Positions 27,940 through 38,022 of a stretch of DNA of 64,000 nucleotides are shown here, one piece after another; position 1 is the first letter of the stretch, and each line of letters begins with the position of its first letter. The translations under genes were made by a program, and so were the position numbers. Below the pieces are notes generated by a model. The model was not told the DNA's origin, made no database searches, and worked only from the letters and a program-made list of their open reading frames with translations. Source of the DNA: Anaerorhabdus furcosa (lineage in GTDB: Bacteria > Bacillota_I > Bacilli_A > Erysipelotrichales > Erysipelotrichaceae); NCBI RefSeq assembly GCF_900167375.1, contig NZ_FUWY01000006.1:112161-176160 (forward strand), written 5' to 3'.

Positions 27940-29217
27940 TTATTTATAGGAAAGTCGTTTAAACCCAGTCTTGAAAAAGTTAATTAGCAATAAAATACCT
28001 CCCAATATGATAAAGATAACCAGTATCAATCCCTCAGTATTTAAGGTTAGTAGTTTCGGTCCAAGACCCAAAATAACAAGCCAACATGCTACGCCTAAAC
28101 AGATATAAAAGAATTTATAATAACGACTAGCATAACCATAATAGGTAATCCATAGCGAAGAGATAAACAACGCAATCCCAATCAATAGTGACGAAATGGT
28201 AATCGAAAATACAAATTGCTCTCCCTTAATCAGAAGCAAACCGAAATATGCCAACTGAAGTAAAGTTTCCGTTATTGCAACATAAAGAATTGTTTTGATA
28301 AATGTCACAAGAAATATGTCTTTTCGACTAAAAGGAACCAGTTTAAGAAACGTATTTTTACTATATACACTCGACAGTATATCCATAAGAAAAAAGAAAG
28401 TCATCAATCCTATCGAATAAATAGAGAATAAATATTCATAGTTTTGGTAGTTACCAACAAAATCAAATAGCAAATAAATGATCCAAACAAATGAAATAGC
28501 ATTCACAGCATCTTTTCCTTTTGAATAGGTTAATTCTGATAACTTTATGATATTACTATATTTACTTGCTGATTTTTTAAAGTTTTTTGGACTATTTCTT
28601 GAATTCTTATAACGAGTATCTACAAACGCAAAGACACCTGCACCTACCACAAAGATTCCAAAAAATAACATTTGATTCATCAATTTATTTTTATTTAAAT
28701 TATAAGCAGCACCATTTGATATATAAAGTGGATTTATGAAGCATGTAAGCATTGATGCAATTAATAAATATTTGCGATATTTACTCACATTTATATTGGA
28801 CTTCAAAATCCATGTTTCCCACAAATGAAATAGCAAATAACTCATTGAAATATACAGCCAATTCATCACAAAGAAGATTAATTCACCTTGAAATAATTGA
28901 TAATTAACGCTCATCGTTAGAAAAGAAATCAGTGTTGAAATAATTACAAAACTTACATTAAACAATGTAATGAACATTTGATAAGCTCTTTTCTTTATCG
29001 GTAATTGATGCAATAATTCAACAATACAATTGTCTTTATCATGATCAAAATCGAAAAAGACTTGTGTGTTTTCACAGATGATATACAATCCCAATGAATA
29101 AATAATTGATGGCATAATTCCTGTAAAATCAAATGATGAAAAAGAAAACAAAAAGACAAAGTAAACAAAGAGAAACCAAGACTGTTTAATTTTCAAGTAA
29201 TTGAACATCATTAACAT
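27940..29217 (-). CDS. ABC transporter membrane protein (second of a paralogous pair)
   Basis: 425 residues with about ten hydrophobic segments and no enzymatic motif. It starts MLMMFNYLKIKQSWFLF and is alignable by eye with the product of 29232-30530 (same N-terminal FxYLxIKxSxF start, DFDxDK region and FLF/HLWET segment). It is the last gene of a GntR-ATPase-permease-permease operon, the layout of the Ytr/antibiotic-response exporters of Firmicutes. ATG 29217 has GGGAGG 7 nt upstream. Substrate unknown. Confidence 0.75.
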   Translation of the reverse strand: MLMMFNYLKIKQSWFLFVYFVFLFSFSSFDFTGIMPSIIYSLGLYIICENTQVFFDFDHDKDNCIVELLHQLPIKKRAYQMFITLFNVSFVIISTLISFLTMSVNYQLFQGELIFFVMNWLYISMSYLLFHLWETWILKSNINVSKYRKYLLIASMLTCFINPLYISNGAAYNLNKNKLMNQMLFFGIFVVGAGVFAFVDTRYKNSRNSPKNFKKSASKYSNIIKLSELTYSKGKDAVNAISFVWIIYLLFDFVGNYQNYEYLFSIYSIGLMTFFFLMDILSSVYSKNTFLKLVPFSRKDIFLVTFIKTILYVAITETLLQLAYFGLLLIKGEQFVFSITISSLLIGIALFISSLWITYYGYASRYYKFFYICLGVACWLVILGLGPKLLTLNTEGLILVIFIILGGILLLINFFKTGFKRLSYK

Positions 29218-29231
29218 AAAGTAACCTCCCT

Positions 29232-30530
29232 TTATTTAATCATTGCCTTCTTGTATTGATTTCTTAAAGAAAATGGTAGCAAGATTAGCATCATACCCAA
29301 AACCGCCATACTTACACCAAGGTTCGTATTCACAAAATCAATCAAGGAGTTAAAAAATATAAAAATTGGGAAAAGAACAAATCCTCCAAAAATACCATAC
29401 ATCATTCCATCTGCACTCAACAGTGTTTTATTTAAAATATAAAACAATACAATATGGACAATCACAGTAGCTATTACAACACCCAATGAAACATCTATAT
29501 TAAAATTTGTATTACCACGAAAGAAATAAACAACATATAAAGTTCCAATAAACAACACTGCATAAAGTAACCAATCCATAAACATCCCTACAATGGAACT
29601 TACATAAACTTCTTTTCTTGTAAAAGGCATCATTTTCAATAGACTACCCCTTCTAAAATATTGATTTACATTTTTAGTAACAGAAAGAAATAAGGCAACC
29701 AATGATAGAAAAAGTATCATGAAAAATTCGATTTGATTTCCTAAAAAAATCATATTATAGAAAATTGAAGAAAAGAATCCTAAGTAGGCTATCTCTTTTA
29801 CACCAGTTTCGATCTGCAATTTAGATAATTTTCTGATATTCCAAATTGTAAGTTTAGAGAGTTTAAATTGTTTATACTTTTTTCTGTAATCATTGAAATA
29901 TTTACCAAAAAGAATAAAACTCACAATACCAATGATACCCACACTTACTAAGATGATACTAGTCCATCCAGATATCACAGAGCGATTTGTGTATTCATTT
30001 GGAATTGTTAATAACAACGTGATAAGAGACATCAATGTAGTAGCAAAAAGAAAGATAAATCTTACCGAAGTAATTTTTCTAATATCCTTTGCAAAATAAG
30101 TTTCCCAAAGATGAAATAAAAAATAAATAAGACTAATAAATATCCAATAGAATTCAACAAAATAGAGTACATCATCGGTTCTACGAATAGATAAACGAGT
30201 TAAGATAAATGGTAATTGATATCTAGAAAACAACAAAAGTAGTGTATTCAATACAATAAATCCAATTACTAACATGGTTTGAGCTAATTGATATGTCTTT
30301 TTATTAACTGGCAACAAATCCAAAAGTTGTACTTTATTAGTAAAGGATTTCTGATAATCAAAATCAAAGTATACTTGAAAATACTCACAAATCAGAAATA
30401 ATCCAATGGAATAAACTACAGTTGAAAATGCACTATTAGAATCCCACCATGAAATCAAAATAAAGAGATAGAAATAGAGATAGAGAAAATATGAACTTTT
30501 TATTCTAAAGTATCTAAATAATTTATTCAT
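29232..30530 (-). CDS. ABC transporter membrane protein (first of a paralogous pair)
   Basis: 432 residues with about ten to twelve hydrophobic segments. It shares its overall layout with the following gene, so the pair probably arose by duplication and forms a heterodimeric membrane part. It overlaps the ATPase gene end by 8 nt, indicating coupling. As with YtrC/YtrD-type proteins, it probably exports or senses a cell-envelope-active compound; this rests on context only. Confidence 0.75.
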   Translation of the reverse strand: MNKLFRYFRIKSSYFLYLYFYLFILISWWDSNSAFSTVVYSIGLFLICEYFQVYFDFDYQKSFTNKVQLLDLLPVNKKTYQLAQTMLVIGFIVLNTLLLLFSRYQLPFILTRLSIRRTDDVLYFVEFYWIFISLIYFLFHLWETYFAKDIRKITSVRFIFLFATTLMSLITLLLTIPNEYTNRSVISGWTSIILVSVGIIGIVSFILFGKYFNDYRKKYKQFKLSKLTIWNIRKLSKLQIETGVKEIAYLGFFSSIFYNMIFLGNQIEFFMILFLSLVALFLSVTKNVNQYFRRGSLLKMMPFTRKEVYVSSIVGMFMDWLLYAVLFIGTLYVVYFFRGNTNFNIDVSLGVVIATVIVHIVLFYILNKTLLSADGMMYGIFGGFVLFPIFIFFNSLIDFVNTNLGVSMAVLGMMLILLPFSLRNQYKKAMIK

Positions 30531-31377
30531 TGTGAATTTCCCAATAATACATAATATCTTCTATTGATGCCTTTTGAAATTTATATTGTTCATCGTGGAT
30601 AAATTTCTTAGTATCTGTACATAGAGCTTTGTAGCCATTACTTGTTTTTGTGATACCACGTAAATAGTTTCTTATCTTGCCTGGAATATCACCCTCTATC
30701 GCAACAATTTGATTATCTTCTTCAATTTCATCCTTTGATTTTGTAAATTCAATTTTGCCATTATGAATCAAAGTAATTTTATCTGCAATTTTATCTAAAT
30801 CAGATGTAATATGTGTAGAAAATAAAATGGTCTTATTCTCATCTTGCATCACTTCATAAAGTAGTTCTAAAACTTCTCTACGACTTACTGGATCTAAATT
30901 TGCGGTTGGCTCATCCAAAATGATGAAGTCAGGCGAATAGGAAATAGCGAAAAGAATCGCTGCTTTTGCCAGCATTCCTTTAGAATAATTCTTAAAATTT
31001 TGCGTCATTGGTAACTTATGTTTCTCACACAGTGTTTTAAATAATTGATAATCAAACTTACTGTAGAAAGAACCAATTTCTTTTCCTAATCGCTCAAGAT
31101 TTAATGATAAAGGATAAATAAATTGATCATTAACATAAGCAATTCTTTCTTTAATCTCTATTTCGTGATCATCAAAATTGAAACCTAGAATATTAATTTC
31201 ACCAGAATCACGACGAATAAGTTCTAAAAACGCATTGATAAAGGTTGTTTTACCTGCTCCATTTTTACCAATTAACCCTGTTACATACCCTGAATCAATT
31301 GAATAATCATCAATATAAAGACAAAATTGTTCATACATGACTCTTAGATTCTTAACGTTTAGTGCTTTTTCACTCAT
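30523..31377 (-). CDS. ABC transporter ATP-binding protein (YtrB-like)
   Basis: 284 residues: Walker A GKNGAGKTT, Q-loop region with YVNDQFIYPL, a signature reading YSKGMLAKA in place of LSGGQ, Walker B FIILDEPTANLD and switch His FSTHITSD. The C-terminal 70 residues form the extra domain typical of drug- and lantibiotic-type exporters. It starts 3 nt after the regulator gene and is preceded by GGAGG. It energises the two membrane proteins that follow. Confidence 0.9.
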   Translation of the reverse strand: MSEKALNVKNLRVMYEQFCLYIDDYSIDSGYVTGLIGKNGAGKTTFINAFLELIRRDSGEINILGFNFDDHEIEIKERIAYVNDQFIYPLSLNLERLGKEIGSFYSKFDYQLFKTLCEKHKLPMTQNFKNYSKGMLAKAAILFAISYSPDFIILDEPTANLDPVSRREVLELLYEVMQDENKTILFSTHITSDLDKIADKITLIHNGKIEFTKSKDEIEEDNQIVAIEGDIPGKIRNYLRGITKTSNGYKALCTDTKKFIHDEQYKFQKASIEDIMYYWEIHNE

Positions 31378-31380
31378 TGC

Positions 31381-31752
31381 TTATTCCTCCAGTATTTTCT
31401 TTATTAAATTCGTAATTTCTAAATCACTTAACCCAAATTGTTTTGCATCATGAATAATTTCATTTAAGTTTTTTTCTATTTCAAGCAGTTTCTTTTCCTT
31501 AAGTTGATCTAAGTGCAATTTTTTAACAAAACAACCCTTCCCTTGCCGTGTTTCGATAAAACCTTCTTTTTCTAACTCATCGTATGCTCGCTTAACTGTA
31601 ATGATGGCGATATTTAAATCTTTGGCTAAGACTCGTATCGAGGGCAATTGATCATTGATAGTTAACTCACCTAGAAAAATCTTCTCTTTGATCTGATTCA
31701 TCAACTGAAGATAGTTAGCAAGATTTGACTTTTCATCAATTTTTAGGATCAT
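31381..31752 (-). CDS. GntR-family regulator, YtrA subfamily
   Basis: 123 residues: an N-terminal winged helix-turn-helix (about residues 10-78, IDDQLPSIRVLAKDL-like GntR pattern with GELTINDQLPS, and FIETRQGKGCFV as wing) and a short helical C-terminus of about 45 residues, the hallmark of the YtrA subfamily. These repressors control the ABC operon they head, often in answer to cell-wall antibiotics. The promoter upstream contains a fitting palindrome. First gene of the operon; AGGAG precedes the ATG. Confidence 0.9.
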   Translation of the reverse strand: MILKIDEKSNLANYLQLMNQIKEKIFLGELTINDQLPSIRVLAKDLNIAIITVKRAYDELEKEGFIETRQGKGCFVKKLHLDQLKEKKLLEIEKNLNEIIHDAKQFGLSDLEITNLIKKILEE

Positions 31753-31765
31753 ATACCTCTCCTCA

Positions 31766-31799
31766 CTGTTATTATCACATAGACACAGTTTGAAATCAA
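31766..31799 (-). promoter_or_regulatory. Promoter and likely self-operator of the YtrA-type operon
   Basis: TTGATT (31794-31799) and GATAAT (31771-31776), spacing 17 nt. An imperfect 23-bp palindrome of the form CTGT-N3-TAT-N3-ATA-N3-ACAG (31766-31788) covers the -10 box and the start region, a natural place for repression by the encoded GntR regulator. Confidence 0.6.
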
Positions 31800-31802
31800 C
31801 AC

Positions 31803-31832
31803 ATAAAAAAGAAGTAATCCATCGATTACTTC
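31803..31832 (-). terminator. Terminator of ldh
   Basis: GAAGTAATC-GATG-GATTACTTC followed by TTTTTT on the minus strand. The 5' arm overlaps the ldh stop codon. Confidence 0.85.
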
Positions 31833-32779
31833 AAATTCGGTTTAATTGTTGATTCTTGAACTTCTTTTAAAGTAGAAGCACTGTGATCAAATTTACCTTG
31901 ATCAACTTCATTGAGTGGAAGCTTTATGATTTCTTCAACACCATTGTGTCCAATAATTGCTGGAACTCCAATAAACATATCATGCCAACCATACTCACCT
32001 TCTTGATAAGCAGATACAGTAAGTATTGCATGTTCATCATTTAGAATTGTTTGAACTAAACGATTAAGTGCTAATCCAATACCATAATATGTAGATTTCT
32101 TACGATTAATAATTTCATAGGCAGCTTGTTGTACTTGATGATAGATTTCATTTAAGTCGTTTAAGTCTTTACTTTTTTCATCCAACAATTCAAGTAAGCA
32201 TTTACTTCCTACATAAGCATGTGTCCAGGGTACAAAACTTGAATCACCATGTTCACCCATAATATAGGCATGGATGTTATTAGTTGATATTCCTAAATAT
32301 TCACTCATAAGATAACGAAGTCTTGCTGTATCTAGTATTGTCCCCGAACCAATCACACGATTTTTTGGTAGACCTGATACATGCCAAGCAACATAAGTCA
32401 TAAGATCAACCGGATTTGATGCAACAACAAGGATACCATCAAACCCCGAAGCCATTATGTTTTCAGTTATGCCTTTCATAATATTTGCATTTACTGCTGT
32501 CATATCCAAACGAGATTGACCAGGTCGCTGTGCGGTACCTGCAGTAATAACGACAATTTCTGCATCACTACACTCTTCATAACCACCTGTTTTAATAACA
32601 ATTTTATTTCTTGCAAAAGGTAATCCGTGCTGTAAATCCATTGTTTCCCCTAATGCTTTTTCTTTATCTACATCAATTAAGACTAATTCATCTACTCCAC
32701 CAGAAGTTAGAAATGAATAAGCCATACTCATTCCAACAAAACCAGTTCCAACTAATACAACTTTACGGTCTTTTTTCAT
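31826..32779 (-). CDS. ldh: L-lactate dehydrogenase
   Basis: 317 residues, the LDH/MDH fold: NAD-binding VVLVGTGFVGMS, the substrate-loop region with AQRPGQSRLDM, the NPVD motif in VASNPVDLMTY, and catalytic His in GEHGDSSF. It reduces pyruvate to lactate with NADH. I chose ATG 32779 (GAAGGAG upstream); the open frame begins at 32803. It is a lone gene between the YtrA-type operon and the second giant coiled-coil gene. Confidence 0.95.
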   Translation of the reverse strand: MKKDRKVVLVGTGFVGMSMAYSFLTSGGVDELVLIDVDKEKALGETMDLQHGLPFARNKIVIKTGGYEECSDAEIVVITAGTAQRPGQSRLDMTAVNANIMKGITENIMASGFDGILVVASNPVDLMTYVAWHVSGLPKNRVIGSGTILDTARLRYLMSEYLGISTNNIHAYIMGEHGDSSFVPWTHAYVGSKCLLELLDEKSKDLNDLNEIYHQVQQAAYEIINRKKSTYYGIGLALNRLVQTILNDEHAILTVSAYQEGEYGWHDMFIGVPAIIGHNGVEEIIKLPLNEVDQGKFDHSASTLKEVQESTIKPNLK

Positions 32780-32863
32780 TGCTAAATCTCCTTCTATAAG
32801 CATTTGCTTACATCATTATTTTAGCAATCCTTTAATTCTTTGTATTCTAATATGCCCAGTCCA

Positions 32864-35800
32864 TTAGTTAAACATTTTATCCTTTAAATAGTCCAATTGC
32901 TTCTTAAAGAGATTTTTGTTTGTAATTTCTAATTCTTTTTGTTGACGACGTTTTTCACTTAATTCTTGTTCGAAATCAGTTAAACGTTTTTGTTCCGTAA
33001 ACATCTCTTGTTCAATTTTGATTATTCTCTCTTGATGTTCACGTATTGCTTGATGATAAGACATGTTTTGATTGTTTGTTTGTTCGAAACGTTCTTTGTG
33101 TAGACTAAACTCTTCATTTTCTAAATTCTTTAAGAAATCTGTTCGATCTGCTAGTTTTTGATGTAATTCATCAAAGAATCGCATGTAGTCTTCAGGAACT
33201 AGATCACTCTTCAACTCATTATTCATTTCACGATATTGTCGTTGAAGTAAATCAATTCGATGTTTGATTTGATTATTTGAATTGATAAGTGACGTAACTA
33301 AATCATTGCTATTTTTCTTGATTTCTTGTGTTTCAATTTGCTTTTGTAAAATGACTTCTTGTTCCTCTAGAAGTAGTTCTTGTTTATTCTTTTCATAAGT
33401 ATCCAACTCATTTGCATTGTTTATATCTTCTTGTTCTTTTCGCAAATCAATTGATTTCTTATATTCACTTAAGTATTCTTCATTACGAACTTGTTGCTCT
33501 TGAATCATCTTATTGTATTTCAATTCATTATCTAAAATAATTTGTTTCAATTGTTGCAATGACAAATCAAACTCTTCACCTTTTTTAGATTTCTCATGTT
33601 CAACTCGGCGAAGTTCTTTTTCTAAAATCTTATTGTTCTTTTCGATTTCCTCTTCTAGTTCAATTCGTTTTTTACTAGCTAATTTATCAAAAATACGTTT
33701 TTGATTTAAAATAGCTTCATCAATTTTAATTTTTTCTTCTAGCATATATCGTTCTTTTTCATTAACAATTTCTGCTAAACGTTCTTGTTCGATTTTTTGA
33801 TTTTCAATAAGACTTCTAAATTCTTGACTCATTTTTTCACGATAATTATGAATTTCATTTTCTTTGAGTACAATATCATTTTCTAACTTATTTAGTTTGC
33901 TTAAATACTCTTCTTCTGCTTGTTGTGATTTATTAGCAAATTCAATATTCTTTTCATTTAGTTCATTTTCCAAACCAATGAGTGCTTCTTTCAATCTTGA
34001 TTCTTCACTTTCAAGTTGTTTTTTCTCACTCATGTATCTTTGAATTTGAATATTATGGACTTGTCTAAATTCCTCTTCTTCTTTTTTAAATTTATTCACT
34101 ATTTCAGCGATGCGATCTTTAATCACATTGCAATTGCCTGTCCACTCTTCAACTAGTCTATTTCTTTCAGCTTCTCTAACTTGAATTCTTTCATCTTCCT
34201 CAATACGAATTTTATCCATGTAAGCTTCAAAATCCTGTTTTTGTTGAATTAGATTTTGTTCCTCTTTTTCAATTAATTCAGCCAATACAACTTGTTCTTG
34301 TGCTAATTCTTGTTCAAGTACTTCTTTGTAGTTGTCTAAATCTTGTTGATATGAAAGTAGCACTTGTTCATTTTGGCTAGAAATTTCAGTTAGCTTTGCA
34401 TCACATTGTTCTTGATAATCACTAATTTCTTTCTCATGCTCATCTTGAACCTTTTGTAAAGCAAGATTAAAACTCTCTGAACGATTAGAAATGAAAATAT
34501 TCATCTCTTCTTTGACTCTTTCTTGTTCACTAAGAATTGCATCGATTTGTACTTGTTTATCTAGTTTGCTCTCTTCTTGTTCTTTTCTTAGATTTTCAAG
34601 ATGAATATCTAAGGCATTTATATTATTCAAATACTGATTCATTTCTTGATTTCTTTGCTTATCAATTTCATCTTCTTTTGCATGCATTTGAGCAATATAA
34701 TCTTGAATTGCTTGTTTCTTCTCATTTAATTCTTGTTGTCTTTTTTCAATGATTGATTGAATTTTGACTTTTTCAAGATTCAATTCTTTTTCATCTTGTT
34801 CAAATATCTCGACTAAATCCTCCAGATATTTATCACTATTTAATTTCTTTTGGCGCAATTCTTCTTCTAACATGGATGCATCGAATTGGAATGAACGCTC
34901 TAGTTTCTTTAAGTTAGCTTCATGTTCTTTTTCTGCTTCTTCTCTTAATTGATTCGCCCTTTTGACTTCTTCTTGAATCTTTTCGATTGCCTCTTTGCAT
35001 TCACTCGCATGTGCTTTATAGGCAAGCTCAAGTTTCTTCTTTTCATCTTGCAAATGATAACGAACTAGTTCAAGTTCACTTTCCTTTTGACTGCATTCTC
35101 TATCCAGTTCATCTTTAAGTTGTAAGCGTTGATTATCAAAATGAGCTTGTATTGCCTCAAGTTGAGTATCTTTCATTTGAGCTCTTGCCGTCAATAATTC
35201 ATCTAGCTCATTTCTTTGATGCATTTGCTCTTTTAAATAGGATTCTTTTAATTCATTTAGCTTCGTTTGTTCATTTTCTTCTGTTTTTGCAAATTCCACA
35301 AGTAAAGTTTGATAAGCTGCTTCTTCAATCTCAATTGCTTTTTGTCTCTCATCAAGTCTACTCTCGGCATCCTTCAATTTCACAATGTAGGTATCCAACT
35401 CTACTCTTGTTTTTTGTAATAATTGATTTTTTTCTTCATTGAAATTCAATTGAAGTTTTTCAAAATCCTCATTTAAAAGATCTTGTTCTTTCATCAAGTT
35501 ATCAATTTCATTCCGTTTTGCAGTAATTTGAAGCTGAATCTCATTTCGATATGTTAATTCTTGTTCATGAAGTTCATTTACCTTCTCATTAATTTTCAAT
35601 TGAATAAGTTGAAGTTTTTCTTCACTTATCTTCGTGATTTCTTCAATTTCCTTTGCATTTTCAATTTGTATAAGTTGAAGATTATTCTCGATTTCATTCA
35701 ATGAAGCATTCTCAGTAGCAATCGTGTCCAAATATGTTATTTGCAATTGTTCTGTATTTGCTTCAAGTTCTCTTCTCTTTTCATCAAATTCTTTTAACGC

Positions 35801-37771
35801 TTCAGTTCGTGCATTTTCTAAGATGCTGATTTTTTCATTTTTTTCTGATATTAAGCGTTCTAAATCCTGATTATACTTGTCTTCAATTGTAACCTTTTGA
35901 TTTGAAAATTCATTTTCATATTCATTAATGCGAGAATTATAATCCTCTTTTAATGTTTGAATTGTATTTTCATGCTCAATAACTATACTTTGTCTTCTTA
36001 AAGTGAATTCATGGATTCGTTTCGCATTTCTAACATTTTCTTCTTTGCGTTTTTCTTCCCATTCGTTTAAAGCTTCTGTCAGTTGTTGAATTTCATCATC
36101 TATGTTAAGAAGTTCATTTTCTTTGCTTAATATTTGTAAACTTTGTTCCTCTTGTAACTTTGTTAAGCATTCATCCAAAAATATAATTTCTTTACTCATA
36201 TCTTCTTTGATATTTTCAATTTTTTCTAATTGCAATACATGGCTAGCTTCAAGTTCTTTTATTTCAGTTTCAATTGCTTGTTTCTTTTGATGATATGCTT
36301 GTTCTTTTTCATGTAATTCTTTTTGTAGGTTCCCATGTTCAATTGTATAGTTATTTTGCAATTGGAGAATTATGTTTTGATGATCCAATTCTTTTTGTTG
36401 AATTAATTGATTACACTCATCAATTTTACTTTTAATCGCCATAACTTCATCGATAAATTGCTTTTCTGCAATGTTTCGTTTTTCACTTAGTGCTTTCTTA
36501 TCTGTAAAGAAATTAGTTTCATCACGTTTTATTTCATCTTTAATTGATTGAATAATTTGCTCTTGTTTTATTTCTTCAGAATCCAATAAATCACGATAAA
36601 ATTGTGCAATGTTCTTGCACTCTAATTTAAAGTCGTCATCTAATTCAAGCCATTTTCTAGAATAGTCCGCTTTAACTTCTTTCAACTCTATCTCAAGGTC
36701 TTCAATGAGTTGAGCGATACTTTGATCTTCCAAAACTCTTTGTTGTGCAAAAGCTTCTAGTTCATTTTGATAAGTTTCACTCTCAATCTTGAGTTCATTT
36801 TGAAGTTTCTCTATTTTTTGATTTAATCCTATTTTAAGACTGTTTATTTCATCTATCTTAATTTGGTGTTCTTTTTGTAGTTGCTTTTCCTTTATTTCAG
36901 CATTTTTCTTCTTCTGTTTAAGGATTTCTTTTAAATCTATTTCTTTTTGGATTAATGAGTCCAATTCCAATATCATTTTTTGTTTTATTGAACTATTGCT
37001 CTCAACAAACTCATTAAAAGAAATTTCCCAAGATGCCTCTTTATTTTGAATCTCTAATGATAAAGCACTCAACTTTTCATCATATTGTTTCTTTAATGAT
37101 TCTTGTTCTTTTTCTTGTTCAAACTTTATTTGCTCACTATTTTCATTTTCATTTAATAATTGTTCATTTAAAATGCTAATTTGATTTTCATAGTCAACTT
37201 TAAACGTATCGTACTCCATCTTCATTTGCTCAATTTCTTCTAAATAGCGTTGCAATTCAATCTCTTTTTTTGCTAAAAGATCCTCTTTTTGTGAATTTGT
37301 GTTTTGTATCAACTCATCTCTTTTTTCTATGAACTGATTATCTTGGTTCTTCTTTACTTTTTGAAGACTTTCATTTAATTCACTTTGATGAGCCTCAAAT
37401 TGTTTTTCTTCATCTTTGATTTTAGCGTGATAATCATTTTTGATTGAACTGTTTTCTTCTGTTAAATTAACAGTATTTATCATGATATCTTCTTTAAGTT
37501 GATCCTCTTTTTCATTCACCTTAATGAATTCATCATTCATTGAAGCTACTTTAGTTTCAACTTCTTTTTGATTTTCACTTAAGTCTTGACTTCTATTTTC
37601 AATATCCTTTTGATAATTCAGTTCACTTTGATTAACTTTGCTATCAACCAACTCAATTTCTTGATGTAGTTGCTCAATGTCTTCCTTTTTCTTCTTGATT
37701 TTTTCTTGAATTTCTTTAGGCGTCGAATCATTTACTCGAATCGATCCTTTAAACAAATTGAACTTTCCCAT
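32864..37771 (-). CDS. Giant coiled-coil protein B (1,635 aa), paralogue of protein A
   Basis: 1,635 residues, only one fewer than protein A, with the same composition and no known domain. Matches to A run along the whole length: the MGKFNLF start, an SxPxEIQ/PSDIQ region followed by a charged helix, FYRDLLDSEE near residue 400, IFDKLASKK and NNKILEKELRRVE about 280 residues before the end, and NKNLFKKQLDYLKDKM at the C-terminus. ATG 37771 has GGGGGAG 5 nt upstream. No membrane anchor is seen. Probably an elongated cytoplasmic structural protein; function unknown. Confidence 0.85.
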   Translation of the reverse strand: MGKFNLFKGSIRVNDSTPKEIQEKIKKKKEDIEQLHQEIELVDSKVNQSELNYQKDIENRSQDLSENQKEVETKVASMNDEFIKVNEKEDQLKEDIMINTVNLTEENSSIKNDYHAKIKDEEKQFEAHQSELNESLQKVKKNQDNQFIEKRDELIQNTNSQKEDLLAKKEIELQRYLEEIEQMKMEYDTFKVDYENQISILNEQLLNENENSEQIKFEQEKEQESLKKQYDEKLSALSLEIQNKEASWEISFNEFVESNSSIKQKMILELDSLIQKEIDLKEILKQKKKNAEIKEKQLQKEHQIKIDEINSLKIGLNQKIEKLQNELKIESETYQNELEAFAQQRVLEDQSIAQLIEDLEIELKEVKADYSRKWLELDDDFKLECKNIAQFYRDLLDSEEIKQEQIIQSIKDEIKRDETNFFTDKKALSEKRNIAEKQFIDEVMAIKSKIDECNQLIQQKELDHQNIILQLQNNYTIEHGNLQKELHEKEQAYHQKKQAIETEIKELEASHVLQLEKIENIKEDMSKEIIFLDECLTKLQEEQSLQILSKENELLNIDDEIQQLTEALNEWEEKRKEENVRNAKRIHEFTLRRQSIVIEHENTIQTLKEDYNSRINEYENEFSNQKVTIEDKYNQDLERLISEKNEKISILENARTEALKEFDEKRRELEANTEQLQITYLDTIATENASLNEIENNLQLIQIENAKEIEEITKISEEKLQLIQLKINEKVNELHEQELTYRNEIQLQITAKRNEIDNLMKEQDLLNEDFEKLQLNFNEEKNQLLQKTRVELDTYIVKLKDAESRLDERQKAIEIEEAAYQTLLVEFAKTEENEQTKLNELKESYLKEQMHQRNELDELLTARAQMKDTQLEAIQAHFDNQRLQLKDELDRECSQKESELELVRYHLQDEKKKLELAYKAHASECKEAIEKIQEEVKRANQLREEAEKEHEANLKKLERSFQFDASMLEEELRQKKLNSDKYLEDLVEIFEQDEKELNLEKVKIQSIIEKRQQELNEKKQAIQDYIAQMHAKEDEIDKQRNQEMNQYLNNINALDIHLENLRKEQEESKLDKQVQIDAILSEQERVKEEMNIFISNRSESFNLALQKVQDEHEKEISDYQEQCDAKLTEISSQNEQVLLSYQQDLDNYKEVLEQELAQEQVVLAELIEKEEQNLIQQKQDFEAYMDKIRIEEDERIQVREAERNRLVEEWTGNCNVIKDRIAEIVNKFKKEEEEFRQVHNIQIQRYMSEKKQLESEESRLKEALIGLENELNEKNIEFANKSQQAEEEYLSKLNKLENDIVLKENEIHNYREKMSQEFRSLIENQKIEQERLAEIVNEKERYMLEEKIKIDEAILNQKRIFDKLASKKRIELEEEIEKNNKILEKELRRVEHEKSKKGEEFDLSLQQLKQIILDNELKYNKMIQEQQVRNEEYLSEYKKSIDLRKEQEDINNANELDTYEKNKQELLLEEQEVILQKQIETQEIKKNSNDLVTSLINSNNQIKHRIDLLQRQYREMNNELKSDLVPEDYMRFFDELHQKLADRTDFLKNLENEEFSLHKERFEQTNNQNMSYHQAIREHQERIIKIEQEMFTEQKRLTDFEQELSEKRRQQKELEITNKNLFKKQLDYLKDKMFN

Positions 37772-37844
37772 ATACACTCCCCCATTTAATCCATTTCTAC
37801 TTATAAGAGCTGTAAAAAATTAACCCAAAATCTCCTTAAAAGCA

Positions 37845-37872
37845 TAAAAAAGATAGCTCCCTATCTTTTTTT
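37845..37872. terminator. Terminator between MATE gene and coiled-coil gene B
   Basis: AAAAAGATAG-CTCC-CTATCTTTTTTT. With A- and T-runs on both sides it can act in both directions; on the minus strand it ends the MATE transcript. Confidence 0.8.
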
Positions 37873-38022
37873 ATAATTTTTTCAACTTCAACTAAATCTA
37901 ATTTAATCATAATTGCTCAATCCACTCATTGAACTACGAATATTATAATAAACTTTTCATGGAATGTCTAATAAATATTCTATTTATCTATACATAATTT
38001 ACGATGTTTCCTTATATTTCGG

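Noticed and set aside
34537..35442. Plus-strand frames opposite giant protein B
   Set aside because: Same shadow effect of coiled-coil codons on the other strand.
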